A DNA stretch of 64,000 nt from Aurantimicrobium minutum (GCF_002355535.1 NZ_AP017457.1:1054001-1118000), one strand, 5' to 3'. Counted from the first letter of the stretch, positions 36,614 to 47,410 are shown. Program-made: numbers and translations. The notes: a model not told the origin generated them from the sequence alone.

Positions 36614-37240
36614 CTAGTTTTCACCCTCAGCGCTGGCGCTGTCATCGAGGTCATCGATATCGACTCCGTCGATATCCCCACCATGGGTGGGAGCTGAGAC
36701 GAGGTCTTCCTCGTCATCGTCTTCCTCGTCATCATCATCTTCGTCAAGGTCGTCCTCGTCGAGGTCATCATCGTCCTCTTCAAGTTCGTCATCCTCACCG
36801 TCATCACTGTCGTTGAGATCTTCCAGTTCGTCATCGAGGACGGTGCCATCAAGTGCACCCTCGGCAAGATCGAGCAGCCCTTCAGGGAGCTCTTCATCCA
36901 GCTCAATACCTGCAGCAGCTGCCTGCTTTTGTGCTTCCAAGAATTCAGCAAGGCGCACAGACCATGGAATCCACTCGGGGGCAACGAGTGCACCCTCGGC
37001 AGGCAAAAGCTCAGCTTCCATCACCGTGGGGTCTTCACCCTCGAGCGTGGCCAGGCTGACATTCCAACGCCAGTTGGGATAGCCATCAAGCTTGCAGGCG
37101 TATTGCAGCGTGGCTATGCCATCGTGGTCGATGGTTTCCACCTCAAGTTCGCCAATGCTTTCTGGGGTGGTGATTTCGTGCAGCGCGGCAAGAGCCAGGG
37201 TTTGGTGCAGCGCGGTGAGTTGAGGGAAAGCTTTAGACAT
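36614..37240 (-). CDS. DUF3027-like protein with a long acidic tail
   Basis: 208 residues from MSKAFPQL; its ATG overlaps the end of the cold-shock gene. Residues ~30-110 carry the DUF3027 core (YPNWRWNVSLA, AELLPAEGALVAPEWIPWSVRL). Residues ~125-190 are almost entirely Asp and Glu, including long unbroken acidic runs. The DUF3027 role is unknown; the family is often next to a cold-shock gene, as here. The acidic tail could bind basic proteins or mimic nucleic acid (inference). The Ser-rich frame on the opposite strand is an artefact of this tract. Confidence 0.82.
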   Translation of the reverse strand: MSKAFPQLTALHQTLALAALHEITTPESIGELEVETIDHDGIATLQYACKLDGYPNWRWNVSLATLEGEDPTVMEAELLPAEGALVAPEWIPWSVRLAEFLEAQKQAAAAGIELDEELPEGLLDLAEGALDGTVLDDELEDLNDSDDGEDDELEEDDDDLDEDDLDEDDDDEEDDDEEDLVSAPTHGGDIDGVDIDDLDDSASAEGEN

Positions 37241-37613
37241 CAAAGTCATCTGCTACGCGGCGCAGCAGCGCAGCAATCTTGGCGCTGTGGGCCTTGTCTG
37301 GGTAGTTTCCACGCTTGAGGTTGTTGCCAATGCCGTCCAGCAGCTTGACCAAATCTTCCACAATGATAGCCATGTCATCAGCTGGCTTGCGGTCCAGCTT
37401 CTCGCGACCTGCGGGTGCATCGAGAACACGAACGGACAGTGCCTGTGCACCGCGCTTGCCTTCAGCCACACCAAACTCGAGGCGGGTTCCGGGACGAACC
37501 TTCACACCTTCAGGCAGGGCGGAGACGTGCAGGAATACTTCCTGACCGTCGTCTGTTGAGATAAAGCCGAAGCCTTTTTCCTCGTCGTAAAACTTCACTT
37601 TGCCGGTTGGCAT
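37233..37613 (-). CDS. Cold-shock domain protein with C-terminal extension
   Basis: 126 residues. Residues 1-66 are a cold-shock domain with RNP1 KGFGFIST and RNP2 VFLHVSAL, binding single-stranded nucleic acid. The remaining 60 residues (DDMAIIVEDLVKLLDGIGNNLKRGNYPD...) form a helical extension typical of the actinobacterial CspB-like form. ATG 37613 has AGGAGG seven bases upstream, which decides against the earlier in-frame start. It is co-transcribed with the DUF3027 gene, which it overlaps. Confidence 0.93.
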   Translation of the reverse strand: MPTGKVKFYDEEKGFGFISTDDGQEVFLHVSALPEGVKVRPGTRLEFGVAEGKRGAQALSVRVLDAPAGREKLDRKPADDMAIIVEDLVKLLDGIGNNLKRGNYPDKAHSAKIAALLRRVADDFDV

Positions 37614-37662
37614 GGTTTCCTCCTGCGTTTGGTGCAAGCTCCAGTTTACTCAGGAGTAACAA

Positions 37663-37947
37663 GTGGCACCTATCCTTAGAAGTATGGCAACAGAAGACAC
37701 CTACGAAGCAACCCGATTAGAACGCATCCTCGGCACCATGGTTGTGTCCATCGTCGCCGTCTCCGTATTGGCATTCCTCGCCATCATCACCGCAGGAATC
37801 ACCCAACTTGATCTGACCAGCCCGGTCGGCGAATTCATCCTCGTGCTGCCGGGCATTGGCTTGCCCATTGCGTTCTTACTGTTGATGACCTTGATTATTG
37901 TGAACATCATTCGTCGCCGTCGTGACGCCTCCAAGAGTTCACGCTAA
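37663..37947 (+). CDS. Small membrane protein (two segments)
   Basis: 94 residues if started at the GTG at 37663, which has AGGAG seven bases upstream; 87 if at ATG 37684, which lacks a ribosome site. Two membrane segments (TMVVSIVAVSVLAFLAIITAGI and FILVLPGIGLPIAFLLLMTLIIVNII) and a basic tail RRRRDASKSSR. A conserved family in Microbacteriaceae without known role. It is followed 12 bases later by the XPB-partner gene, so probably in one operon. Confidence 0.82.
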   Translation: MAPILRSMATEDTYEATRLERILGTMVVSIVAVSVLAFLAIITAGITQLDLTSPVGEFILVLPGIGLPIAFLLLMTLIIVNIIRRRRDASKSSR

Positions 37948-37959
37948 GCCGCGCACTCA

Positions 37960-39687
37960 GTGTCTTCTTCTCTCACTCTCTCCAAACGCCTGCGTGCGCT
38001 GGATGATCAGCAGCTTCAGCAATTACTGAGCTGGCGACTCAGTTCTGTTTCTGGGCTCAAGGATTACTTCGACGTTGCTGACGCACTGCTGGGCGACGAG
38101 TCGCTGCAGCGCGCTCTGCAACGCATCCCGGTGACGCTGTTGCAAGAACTTCGTGAGATATCTCACACCCCTCGCCCCGCTTCAGCAGAACTGTCTGCGT
38201 TGCTGAGCTCAGAACTTCTCGGCGATGAAGAAACGGTGGTGTATCCCGAGGTTGCTCAGGCTGTGAACAACCTTCCTGAAATTCCCACCACAGCTGTTCC
38301 AATCTCCCCCGTGCTGCAGGTCTCACCCGTGAAAGTTTCAGCAGCCATAGAGCAGTCACTGGCTATTGTGTCCTCGCTGGAGGATGTGATTGCCAGCGTG
38401 GAATCTCACCCCGTCAAGCAACTTGCTCGTGGTGGCCTCAGCGCACAGGATCAGCAGCGTCTGTCTTCGCTGCTTCCTCCGCAGGTGAGCAACCCCCTGT
38501 CTCTGCTTGCGCTGAGCAACAAGGCAGGACTTCTTGCCCTGGTCTCGAACATGTGGATTCCTGGTCACGCAGTGGCAGCATGGCAACAGGCCCCATTGGC
38601 AGGCAAATGGATCAGCATGGCCTCAGGCTGGTCAACATCTTTATCGCCTCAATTGCGTGAAGCACTTCACGCCAACAGTGATTGGGGACACCCTCTCACC
38701 AACTGGGTTACAGCAACGTATCCACTGGGTCATCAGTGGCTCGACAGCGAGATGCAGGCGGCTGTGGAGCATGCTCACCTGCTGGGCCTTGAGGTGCAGG
38801 GCATCGTCACCGAGATTGGTCGTGCCGTAGTGTCCGGTGGCTTTGCTGCCGCCGAGAAGGCGGTCACAGCGCTCATTCCTCCCTATGCCACACAGGTCTT
38901 CGTGCAGCATGACTTCACGGTGATTGCTCCCAGTCCCCTGACTCCTGAAGATGAGCAGTTCATGAGGCAGCTGTGTGTTGTGGAGTCGCGCGGCATCGCC
39001 AGCACCTACCGCATCACTTCTCACGGAGTGAATGCTCTACTTTCGCAGGGCTTCAGCGCTGCAGAGATTGTGAAGCGTCTTGGCGCCCTCGCCGCGACAG
39101 ATATTCCTCAAGCCGTGAGCTACTTCATCACCGACCTCGGTGAGCGTTTTGGATCCATCACCGTAAGCCAGAGTGTTTCTGGCGCAGTCGTCACCGCAAT
39201 CGATCCGTTGGTGCTGCGCACCATCGCAGCCGATCGCGCATTAACTGCGCTGTCATTGCGTCGCGGTGATGAGAACACGCTGGTGTGTACGCACTCTGCT
39301 GAGGTGGTGCTCAATGCTTTGCTGGAAGCTAAGTATTCGGCTCAACTGGTCGACAAGGCCGGAAACATTGTTTCCTCACGACCTGTGCGCACACCACCTG
39401 AAGTTCTGCCCGACGCCCCCTCTGCCACGACCTCATTGATTGAACGCCTTCGTGGAAGCCGCGAAGCTGGCACGACCGATGATGCCACCTGGATTGCGCG
39501 TCAGCTTGATCTTGCAGTGCGCAATAAGAGCATTCTGATTGTGAGTGTCAGCATGCCCGATGGCGAACGTGAGTTCACGATTGAGCCCAAGGGCTTCTCC
39601 AATGGGCGCCTGCGCTGTCTGGATCGAACCACCGAGGTGGAGAGAACACTTCCTGCAAGCCACATCACCTCTGTTCGCTTGGCCTAG
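37960..39687 (+). CDS. Helicase-associated domain protein, partner of XPB helicase
   Basis: 575 residues, mostly helical, no ATPase motifs. The C-terminal part (DFTVIAPSPLTPEDEQFM ... YRITSHGVNALLSQGFSAAEIVKRL) resembles the helicase-associated domain (Helicase_C_3/XPB_DRII type) of actinobacterial proteins that sit directly before XPB. The start is GTG at 37960. It probably works with the XPB helicase 41 bases downstream in DNA repair; this rests on context. Confidence 0.82.
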   Translation: MSSSLTLSKRLRALDDQQLQQLLSWRLSSVSGLKDYFDVADALLGDESLQRALQRIPVTLLQELREISHTPRPASAELSALLSSELLGDEETVVYPEVAQAVNNLPEIPTTAVPISPVLQVSPVKVSAAIEQSLAIVSSLEDVIASVESHPVKQLARGGLSAQDQQRLSSLLPPQVSNPLSLLALSNKAGLLALVSNMWIPGHAVAAWQQAPLAGKWISMASGWSTSLSPQLREALHANSDWGHPLTNWVTATYPLGHQWLDSEMQAAVEHAHLLGLEVQGIVTEIGRAVVSGGFAAAEKAVTALIPPYATQVFVQHDFTVIAPSPLTPEDEQFMRQLCVVESRGIASTYRITSHGVNALLSQGFSAAEIVKRLGALAATDIPQAVSYFITDLGERFGSITVSQSVSGAVVTAIDPLVLRTIAADRALTALSLRRGDENTLVCTHSAEVVLNALLEAKYSAQLVDKAGNIVSSRPVRTPPEVLPDAPSATTSLIERLRGSREAGTTDDATWIARQLDLAVRNKSILIVSVSMPDGEREFTIEPKGFSNGRLRCLDRTTEVERTLPASHITSVRLA

Positions 39688-39728
39688 GACGGTCAACTGG
39701 CTTGCTCCAACGGGAGTAACGTAGAGAG

Positions 39729-41363
39729 ATGCCTGAAGGACCGCTCATTGTTCAAAGCGACCGTTCCGTTTTACTGGAAGTCGCTCACCCGCAGGCCGCA
39801 GATGCCCGCCATGACCTAGCTGTCTTTGCCGAGCTTGAACGTGCTCCCGAGCACATCCACACCTATCGCATAACCCGTTTGGGGTTGTGGAATGCGCGGG
39901 CTGCTGGACACACCGCAGAAGAAATCTTGGGCACGCTCGAGAAGTATTCGAAGTATGCAATCCCGGCCACTGTCTCGATTGATATCGAGGAAACTGTCAA
40001 TCGTTATGGTCGGCTCACGATCGAGCGGGACGCTGAGGGTGTGCTCATTCTTCGTGGCACAGACAATGCCGTGCTGGCTGAAGTATCGCGATCGAAGAAG
40101 GTCTCCGACTTACTGGTGGGTCGCCGCGAGGATGGCAGCTACGAAGTAGCTGCCTGGGCTCGAGGACAACTCAAGCAGGAACTTCTCAAGCTGGGGTGGC
40201 CGGCAGAAGATAATGCCGGATACAAGCCCGGTGCACACCATGACATCGATCTCGCCACAGATGGGTGGGCACTGCGTCACTACCAAGAGAAGGCTGTGTC
40301 CAACTTCCTTGAGGGCGGTTCCGGTGTTGTCGTGCTTCCCTGTGGTGCGGGAAAGACCTTGGTTGGTGCCGGCGCGATGGCTGCCACAAAGACAGACACG
40401 TTGATTCTGGTCACCAATACTGTTTCTGCTCGTCAGTGGCGGGATGAACTTCTCAAGCGCACCTCACTGACGCCAGAGGAAATTGGCGAGTACTCCGGTG
40501 CAACCAAAGAGATCAAACCGGTCACCATCGCGACCTATCAAATCCTCACCGCTAAGCGCGGTGGAGAATTTGCGCACCTGGCTCTGCTGGATGCGCTCGA
40601 CTGGGGTCTGGTGATCTATGACGAGGTTCACCTTCTGCCAGCGCCGGTGTTCAAGCTGACGGCGGAGCTGCAAGCTCGACGCCGTCTGGGCTTGACGGCG
40701 ACGCTGGTGCGCGAGGACGGCCGTGAATCAGACGTTTTTAGCTTGATTGGTCCCAAACGTTTTGACGCGCCCTGGAAAGAAATTGAGCAAGAAGGTTTCA
40801 TTTCTCCAGCCGAGTGTAAAGAGATCCGCATTGACCTCGATCCTGACGAGCGTTTGATCTATGCGGCGGCCAGTGATGCAGAGCGTTACCGCCTGGCCGC
40901 AACATCTCCGCGCAAGATTGAGATTGCGAAGAAACTCATTGCCGCCCACCCCGGTGAGCGTGTGCTCGTGATTGGTCAATATCTGGACCAGCTCGCTGAG
41001 CTTGGGGATGCCTTGGGGGTTCCCGAGATTTCTGGTTCAACTCCGGTTGATGAGCGTGAACGCCTATTCAATGCGTTCCGTGATGGCAGTGAGCCTGTGC
41101 TGGTGGTCAGCAAGGTGGCGAACTTCTCGGTGGACCTGCCGGAAGCCAGTGTTGCTATTCAAGTTTCTGGAGCCTTTGGCTCACGCCAAGAGGAAGCTCA
41201 ACGCTTGGGTCGTCTGTTGCGCCCCAAGAAGAGTGGTTTCACCGCGACCTTCTACACCTTGGTTGCCAGAGACACGGTGGATCAGGATTACGCGCTGAAC
41301 CGTCAACGTTTCTTGGCTGAGCAGGGGTATTCCTACGAAATTATTGACGGTCACACCATCTAG
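39729..41363 (+). CDS. DNA repair helicase XPB (SF2)
   Basis: 544 residues, a 3'-5' DNA helicase related to eukaryotic XPB and found in most actinobacteria. Residues ~1-170 are the XPB N-terminal region, followed by HYQEKAVSNFLEGGSGVVVLPCGAGKT (Q-motif and Walker A), the DEVH box in YDEVHLL, GLTATLVRED (motif III) and QRLGRLLRP (motif VI). Start ATG at 39729. It is in an operon with its helicase-associated partner. Confidence 0.95.
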   Translation: MPEGPLIVQSDRSVLLEVAHPQAADARHDLAVFAELERAPEHIHTYRITRLGLWNARAAGHTAEEILGTLEKYSKYAIPATVSIDIEETVNRYGRLTIERDAEGVLILRGTDNAVLAEVSRSKKVSDLLVGRREDGSYEVAAWARGQLKQELLKLGWPAEDNAGYKPGAHHDIDLATDGWALRHYQEKAVSNFLEGGSGVVVLPCGAGKTLVGAGAMAATKTDTLILVTNTVSARQWRDELLKRTSLTPEEIGEYSGATKEIKPVTIATYQILTAKRGGEFAHLALLDALDWGLVIYDEVHLLPAPVFKLTAELQARRRLGLTATLVREDGRESDVFSLIGPKRFDAPWKEIEQEGFISPAECKEIRIDLDPDERLIYAAASDAERYRLAATSPRKIEIAKKLIAAHPGERVLVIGQYLDQLAELGDALGVPEISGSTPVDERERLFNAFRDGSEPVLVVSKVANFSVDLPEASVAIQVSGAFGSRQEEAQRLGRLLRPKKSGFTATFYTLVARDTVDQDYALNRQRFLAEQGYSYEIIDGHTI

Positions 41364-41476
41364 TTTCTGGCAATCTCCCGCCTCAGCACTGGGAATACGC
41401 CTGTCCACAGGTTGCGTACAGATACCTTCATAAAAACTCTCAGGTTACGTTCAGGAAACAGTCAGATACTAGAGGC

Positions 41477-42169
41477 ATGGAAAATCCAAAAATCCTCATT
41501 GTTGATGACGAACCCAACATTCGCGACCTACTGACCACCAGCCTTCGCTTCTCCGGGTTCAACGTTCAGGCAGTCGGAAATGGTGCCGCAGCGATTTCTG
41601 CAGTTCTTGCAGAAGAACCTGACCTCATCGTCCTCGACGTCATGCTCCCAGACATGAACGGTTTCTCCGTGACCAAGCGCCTGCGCTCCTCCGGATATAC
41701 CGCACCCATTCTTTTCCTCACCGCCAAAGATGACACCCAAGACAAGATCACTGGTCTGACCGTCGGCGGTGACGACTACGTCACAAAGCCATTTAGCCTC
41801 GACGAGATCGTGGCCCGTATCAAGGCGATTCTGCGTCGTACCATGCAAGCAGATGAAGAAGCACTCATTCGTGCCGGTGAGATCACCATGGATCAGGACA
41901 CTCACGAAGTCGTTGTCAACGACAGCGTGGTAGAACTGAGCCCCACCGAGTTCAAGCTGCTGCGTTACCTCATGCTCAACCCCAACCGCGTGCTGAGCAA
42001 AGCACAGATCCTTGACCATGTGTGGGAATACGACTTCAACGGTGATGCAGGAATTGTGGAGTCTTATGTCTCCTACCTGCGCCGCAAGCTTGATGCCGTT
42101 TCCACCGAGCCACTGATTGCTACTAAGCGTGGCTTCGGTTACATGCTCAAGGTTGCCAAAGCTTCCTAA
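41477..42169 (+). CDS. Two-component response regulator, OmpR/PhoB family
   Basis: 230 residues. The receiver domain (1-120) has the acidic pair DDE near the start, the phospho-acceptor Asp in LIVLDVMLPD and Lys in DDYVTKPF; the winged-helix effector (130-225) ends RRKLDAVSTEPLIATKRGFGYMLK. Most similar by pattern to the MprA/TcrA-like actinobacterial group. The cognate histidine kinase follows after a hairpin. Confidence 0.93.
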   Translation: MENPKILIVDDEPNIRDLLTTSLRFSGFNVQAVGNGAAAISAVLAEEPDLIVLDVMLPDMNGFSVTKRLRSSGYTAPILFLTAKDDTQDKITGLTVGGDDYVTKPFSLDEIVARIKAILRRTMQADEEALIRAGEITMDQDTHEVVVNDSVVELSPTEFKLLRYLMLNPNRVLSKAQILDHVWEYDFNGDAGIVESYVSYLRRKLDAVSTEPLIATKRGFGYMLKVAKAS

Positions 42170-42191
42170 CACAGCGCCTCCAACGCCATAA

Positions 42192-42229
42192 GAAAGGGCG
42201 AGACTCCCTCCCAGGGATCTCGCCCTTTC
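42192..42229 (+). terminator. Terminator-like hairpin between response regulator and kinase
   Basis: A 12-bp perfect stem GAAAGGGCGAGA / TCTCGCCCTTTC with a small inner hairpin. The following bases are AGCATTT, so the U tract is poor and part of the transcription may read through. Confidence 0.65.
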
Positions 42230-42265
42230 AGCATTTACACACCTCACCTGCTTAGATTGCTAGTG

Positions 42266-43717
42266 ATGCCTTTCAATCTCACAGACACATGGAACGCCAT
42301 CTCCTTGCGCACCAAGGTGACCGGCGTCACTGTGTTGTTGCTGACGATTGGATTGCTGGTTTCGGGCATCGGAACCATGGCCATGCTCAAGCCCGCCTTG
42401 ATCGGTCAGCTCGATACCCAGCTCAAGGCTGTGGAGCAGGACCTTTCGAGTGTGTTGCAGTTGAGCAAAACTGGCACAACCCAGCAAACAGCCCCCACGG
42501 ACTACTACTACGCGGTCTATAGCGCCAGCGGAATTCTGCTGGAGCAAAACTGGTCAGATAAGCCCGCTGCCAGCCGTCCGGATTTGCCCAACGGCATCAC
42601 TGTTGCTCAGGCTGGAACTCTTGACGGTGCCATCTTCCCCATCAAGTCTGAAAACAATCGCACCCTTTTCCATGCGATTGCCGTGCCCGTCACCTTCGAT
42701 GATTCCACCGGAACACTGGGCACCGTAGTAGTTGCGTTATCCACCGCTAGCGTGGACCGGCTGATGACCACCTACCTCTCCATCTTCTTAGGCCTCGGGA
42801 TTGCCATCGTGATTGTGGGAGCGTTGCTGACACGCTTCTTGGTAACCACGACCTTTGCCCCACTGCGTCAAGTGGAAGAAACAGCTGTAGCGATTGCTGA
42901 CGGAAACTTGAGCCTTCGTTTGCCTGCGAGTGCACCCACCAATACCGAAGTGGGGCGACTAAACCGCTCCCTCAACATCATGCTTGCGCGCATTGACCGC
43001 GCCTTTGCCGATCGTGCGCGCACGATTGATCAAATGCAACGCTTCGTTGGTGATGCAAGCCATGAGCTGCGCACTCCCCTGGTTTCTGTCCGCGGCTATG
43101 CCGAGCTTTATCGCATGGGTGCTCTCCAAACACCCGAGGATGTGGCTCAAGCCATGGACCGCATTGAGAAGGAAGCCATTCGCATGGGTGCCCTCGTTGA
43201 GGACCTCCTGGAGCTAGCTCGCATGGACGAGAGCCGTCCTCTCGAGATCAGCACCTTTGACCTCCTCACGGTTGCCCAGGATGCTGCGTTAGATGCCGGA
43301 GCTTTTGATCCTGAGCGCACCATCACCGTCAGTGGTGACTCGGTCGAGATTCAAGCCGAAGAAAACAAGATTCGTCAGGTTGTCACCAACCTGATGGGTA
43401 ATGCTTTGCGATTTACTCCGGTGGGCTCACCCCTGGAACTTGTTGTCTCACACAACGACGGGGCAAAAAACGCCACTATCTCCATCGTTGATCACGGTGA
43501 AGGAATCCCCAAGCAACTGCGGGAGAAAATCTTTGAACGCTTCTATCGTGCCGATAATTCTCGTGCGCGCGAGACAGGCGGTAGTGGTCTGGGTCTAGCC
43601 ATCGTGGCCTCCATCGTGAGGGCACACGGCGGAGACATCAAGGTCACCGCAACCAAGGGTGGCGGGGCAACCTTCTCTGTCAGTCTTCCTCTCGTCCACA
43701 CCCCTACCGAGCTCTAA
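42266..43717 (+). CDS. Two-component sensor histidine kinase
   Basis: About 483 residues from ATG 42266; TTG and GTG codons just upstream are possible starts. Two membrane segments (TVLLLTIGLLVSGIGTMAML and IFLGLGIAIVIVGALL) enclose an extracellular sensor of about 130 residues with no named fold. A HAMP linker, the phospho-acceptor His in FVGDASHELRTPL and the ATPase N, G1 and G2 boxes (NLMGNALRFTP, DHGEGIP, GGSGLGLAI) follow. Partner of the response regulator at 41477-42169. The stimulus is unknown. Confidence 0.93.
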   Translation: MPFNLTDTWNAISLRTKVTGVTVLLLTIGLLVSGIGTMAMLKPALIGQLDTQLKAVEQDLSSVLQLSKTGTTQQTAPTDYYYAVYSASGILLEQNWSDKPAASRPDLPNGITVAQAGTLDGAIFPIKSENNRTLFHAIAVPVTFDDSTGTLGTVVVALSTASVDRLMTTYLSIFLGLGIAIVIVGALLTRFLVTTTFAPLRQVEETAVAIADGNLSLRLPASAPTNTEVGRLNRSLNIMLARIDRAFADRARTIDQMQRFVGDASHELRTPLVSVRGYAELYRMGALQTPEDVAQAMDRIEKEAIRMGALVEDLLELARMDESRPLEISTFDLLTVAQDAALDAGAFDPERTITVSGDSVEIQAEENKIRQVVTNLMGNALRFTPVGSPLELVVSHNDGAKNATISIVDHGEGIPKQLREKIFERFYRADNSRARETGGSGLGLAIVASIVRAHGGDIKVTATKGGGATFSVSLPLVHTPTEL

Positions 43718-43864
43718 CTCCTCCACAGAAGCAGCTCAGGCACCCTGACTGGATATTCTCGCGCTCTATCGTCAACACCAGAGCGCATCCGGTCCGCAGC
43801 ACTCCCCCTCATGCTTAGGGATCGGATGCGCTCTTTCCATCACGAACATCCAGGAGGAGAAGCC

Positions 43865-44155
43865 ATGCCTATGTTTCACGTCGACAGCGATGCTGTCAGT
43901 ACCGCGAGCGCCCAAGCCCAACAATCCATAGCCCGCATTCAGTCCGAGGTCACAGCTTTGCACGCACAGCTCACCAACCTGCAAAGCTCCTGGAGCGGTT
44001 CTGCCGCGACCGCTTTTCAAGCTGTGGTGTCAGAGTGGCGATCAACCGCGGCACGGGTCGACGAGAACCTCAACTCCATCAATCACGCACTTTCCCTCGC
44101 TGCGCAGCACTATATGGACATTGAGCTCGCTACTGCGCGCATGTTTCGCGGCTAG
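43865..44155 (+). CDS. WXG100-family protein (EsxA-like), orphan
   Basis: 96 residues from ATG 43865, which has AGGAGGAG upstream. It is helical with the hallmark W43-S44-G45 (SSWSGSAATAF) between two helices, the length and shape of ESX/type VII secretion substrates. No EccC ATPase, EccD or partner Esx gene is within the window, so it is an orphan or uses a system elsewhere. It ends at a strong bidirectional terminator. Confidence 0.88.
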   Translation: MPMFHVDSDAVSTASAQAQQSIARIQSEVTALHAQLTNLQSSWSGSAATAFQAVVSEWRSTAARVDENLNSINHALSLAAQHYMDIELATARMFRG

Positions 44156-44168
44156 CAGGATACAAACT

Positions 44169-44203
44169 AAGAACGCCTCCCCAATCGGCGGGGAGGCGTT
44201 CTT
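44169..44203. terminator. Bidirectional terminator (WXG100 gene / groEL)
   Basis: A 14-bp stem AAGAACGCCTCCCC and complement with a seven-base loop, followed by TTTAG on the + strand and TTAG on the - strand, between convergent genes. Confidence 0.88.
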
Positions 44204-44218
44204 TAGTTGGTGTGTGAC

Positions 44219-45909
<1,691 letters not shown>

Positions 45910-45913
45910 TTCA

Positions 45914-45943
45914 ATATTGGCACTCTCTGCACCAGAGTGCAAG
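45914..45943 (-). promoter_or_regulatory. Candidate groEL promoter
   Basis: On the - strand TTGCAC (45938-45943) and CAATAT (45915-45920) stand 17 bases apart, so the promoter is covered by the second CIRCE-like element and precedes the perfect one. Confidence 0.5.
45917..45943. promoter_or_regulatory. Second, degenerate CIRCE element
   Basis: TTGGCACTC-N9-GAGTGCAAG keeps GCACTC-N9-GAGTGC exactly and starts 34 bases from the first element. It overlaps the candidate -35 and -10 of groEL. Confidence 0.8.
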
Positions 45944-45965
45944 TGTGTACGCTCAGTGCGAAATA

Positions 45966-45995
45966 GATAACCCCCAGCATGTGCTGGGGGTTATC
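45966..45995 (-). terminator. Terminator of the DUF3048 gene
   Basis: GATAACCCCCAGCA and its complement form a 14-bp perfect stem with a two-base loop, 23 bases after the stop, followed on the - strand by TATTTC. Confidence 0.85.
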
Positions 45996-46018
45996 TGAAG
46001 AGAACTCTGAGTTCAGCT

Positions 46019-47062
46019 CTAGGGGTTGATGGTCACGCTTCCACCGGGAACGTAGGAATCGTTGGGAACCATTTCGATCCACGTGTTTCCAGGTGCCAGA
46101 CGCACGGTCACACCGTTATCTCCCTTGAACACAATCGGCGCAGCAGTTGCAGCTTTGCTCCAGGTTCCGTGGACAGCCTTGCCGCCAGAGAGAACCCACA
46201 TCTCGCCACTATCAACCATGCGGGTGCGAGGAACGCCGACGAATTCGTCCACGTTCACCTTCATGACAACTACGTTGCTGGTGCTCAGCTGAGCTCCGGT
46301 GAGGTCAAGGTCGGGACCTCCCCACTGGGTGCGCAGGTATTTGCCCGACGCAGCATCGTAGGTCCACATGTTGTCGGACTGGTTACTAAAGACCAACTGC
46401 ACAGACGAAGCAGGGCTTCCGTCCAAAGCTGCAGTGGAGGTTGCCAGGGAGGAAGAGTACGCCCACTGTTGCGCCGGTGGGGCAAGACCAGGGTTCGCGG
46501 CAATAACCTCCTGAGCACGCAGCATCAGGTTGTAGGGAGCAACGTTGTAGTCGTTGCGGAACATCGCAGGATCATTCTCGGTGACGTTGACCAAACCGGT
46601 GTCGACGGCCAGGTCACGCGTTTCCTGTGCTCCATAACCGGAGTAGGCGATGATTCCGCCAAATGGTGCAGCAATGTCAGCATCCATGGGGCGCAGAGAA
46701 CGAACAGGGCCAACAACCGCAGGAACGTTCGAGTTCCAAATCGCGACGTAGCGGGTGATGCCACCTTCGACGATTTCTTCAAAGACCACATCGGTCTGGT
46801 TGAGACCATCCTGTGGCTCACAGTTGTAGACGTTACAAATCTTGACAGACAGTGCGGGCCCCACCGTGGTGCCCTCGGGGAGGACAAGCCCGGTCAACGG
46901 AGCATAGGCAACGGGTGCTGGTGCTTTATAGGTGGATTTATAGCTGGGTGTGGATGGGGATGGAGATCCACCAGAACACGCAACCAGACCGAACGCTAAA
47001 GCGCTCAGCGCAGCTATACCGACAGCACGAGTGAGAGTACGCGAAGTTTTAGTCACGACCAC
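46019..47062 (-). CDS. DUF3048-domain lipoprotein (YerB-like)
   Basis: 347 residues. Lipoprotein signal with C29 in GLVACSGG, then a Pro/Ser/Lys-rich linker. The DUF3048 core is visible from PLTGLVLPEG to the C-terminus (VVFEEIVEGGITRYVAIWNSNVPAVVGPVRSLRPMDADIAAPFGGIIAYSG). Starts at GTG; two candidate GTGs lie six bases apart. It is surface-exposed and of unknown function; the domain has been linked to cell-wall or carbohydrate binding only by structure. Confidence 0.87.
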   Translation of the reverse strand: MVVTKTSRTLTRAVGIAALSALAFGLVACSGGSPSPSTPSYKSTYKAPAPVAYAPLTGLVLPEGTTVGPALSVKICNVYNCEPQDGLNQTDVVFEEIVEGGITRYVAIWNSNVPAVVGPVRSLRPMDADIAAPFGGIIAYSGYGAQETRDLAVDTGLVNVTENDPAMFRNDYNVAPYNLMLRAQEVIAANPGLAPPAQQWAYSSSLATSTAALDGSPASSVQLVFSNQSDNMWTYDAASGKYLRTQWGGPDLDLTGAQLSTSNVVVMKVNVDEFVGVPRTRMVDSGEMWVLSGGKAVHGTWSKAATAAPIVFKGDNGVTVRLAPGNTWIEMVPNDSYVPGGSVTINP

Positions 47063-47124
47063 AGACTAACGCCGCCCACATTTGTGGACGGCGTTAGCTC
47101 GGGCGTGCCCGAATATTACGAGAC

Positions 47125-47328
47125 TTAAGCCAGTCGAACCGACTCAGCCTGAGGACCCTTGTTTCCGGTACCAACCTCGAACTCTACCTTTTGACCCTCT
47201 TCGAGGACCTTGTAGCCGTCCATGGTGATAGCGGAGTAGTGGACGAAAACGTCCTGCTCGTCGCCATCTACGGTGATGAAACCGTAGCCCTTTTCAGCGT
47301 TGAACCACTTAACGGTTCCAGTGGCCAT
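47125..47328 (-). CDS. cspA: Cold-shock protein CspA-type
   Basis: 67 residues starting [19 protein letters not shown] at ATG 47328, with GGAG upstream; an earlier in-frame GTG/ATG set is not used. RNP1 KGYGFITV and RNP2 VFVHYSAI bind single-stranded RNA and DNA. It is an RNA chaperone, usually abundant. A DtxR-like palindrome lies 83 bases upstream of the start, which is unexpected for this family. Confidence 0.96.
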   Translation of the reverse strand: MATGTVKWFNAEKGYGFITVDGDEQDVFVHYSAITMDGYKVLEEGQKVEFEVGTGNKGPQAESVRLA

Positions 47329-47410
47329 GTGTAACTCCAATTGCAGTATCCCAACCGACACACACAAATCGCTTGTGCCGTTGCTCTCACACTACTGGTG
47401 AATTGGGAAG

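Noticed and set aside
36687-37082. Ser-rich ORF on the + strand
   Set aside because: It is the complement of the Asp/Glu codon tract of the DUF3027 gene.
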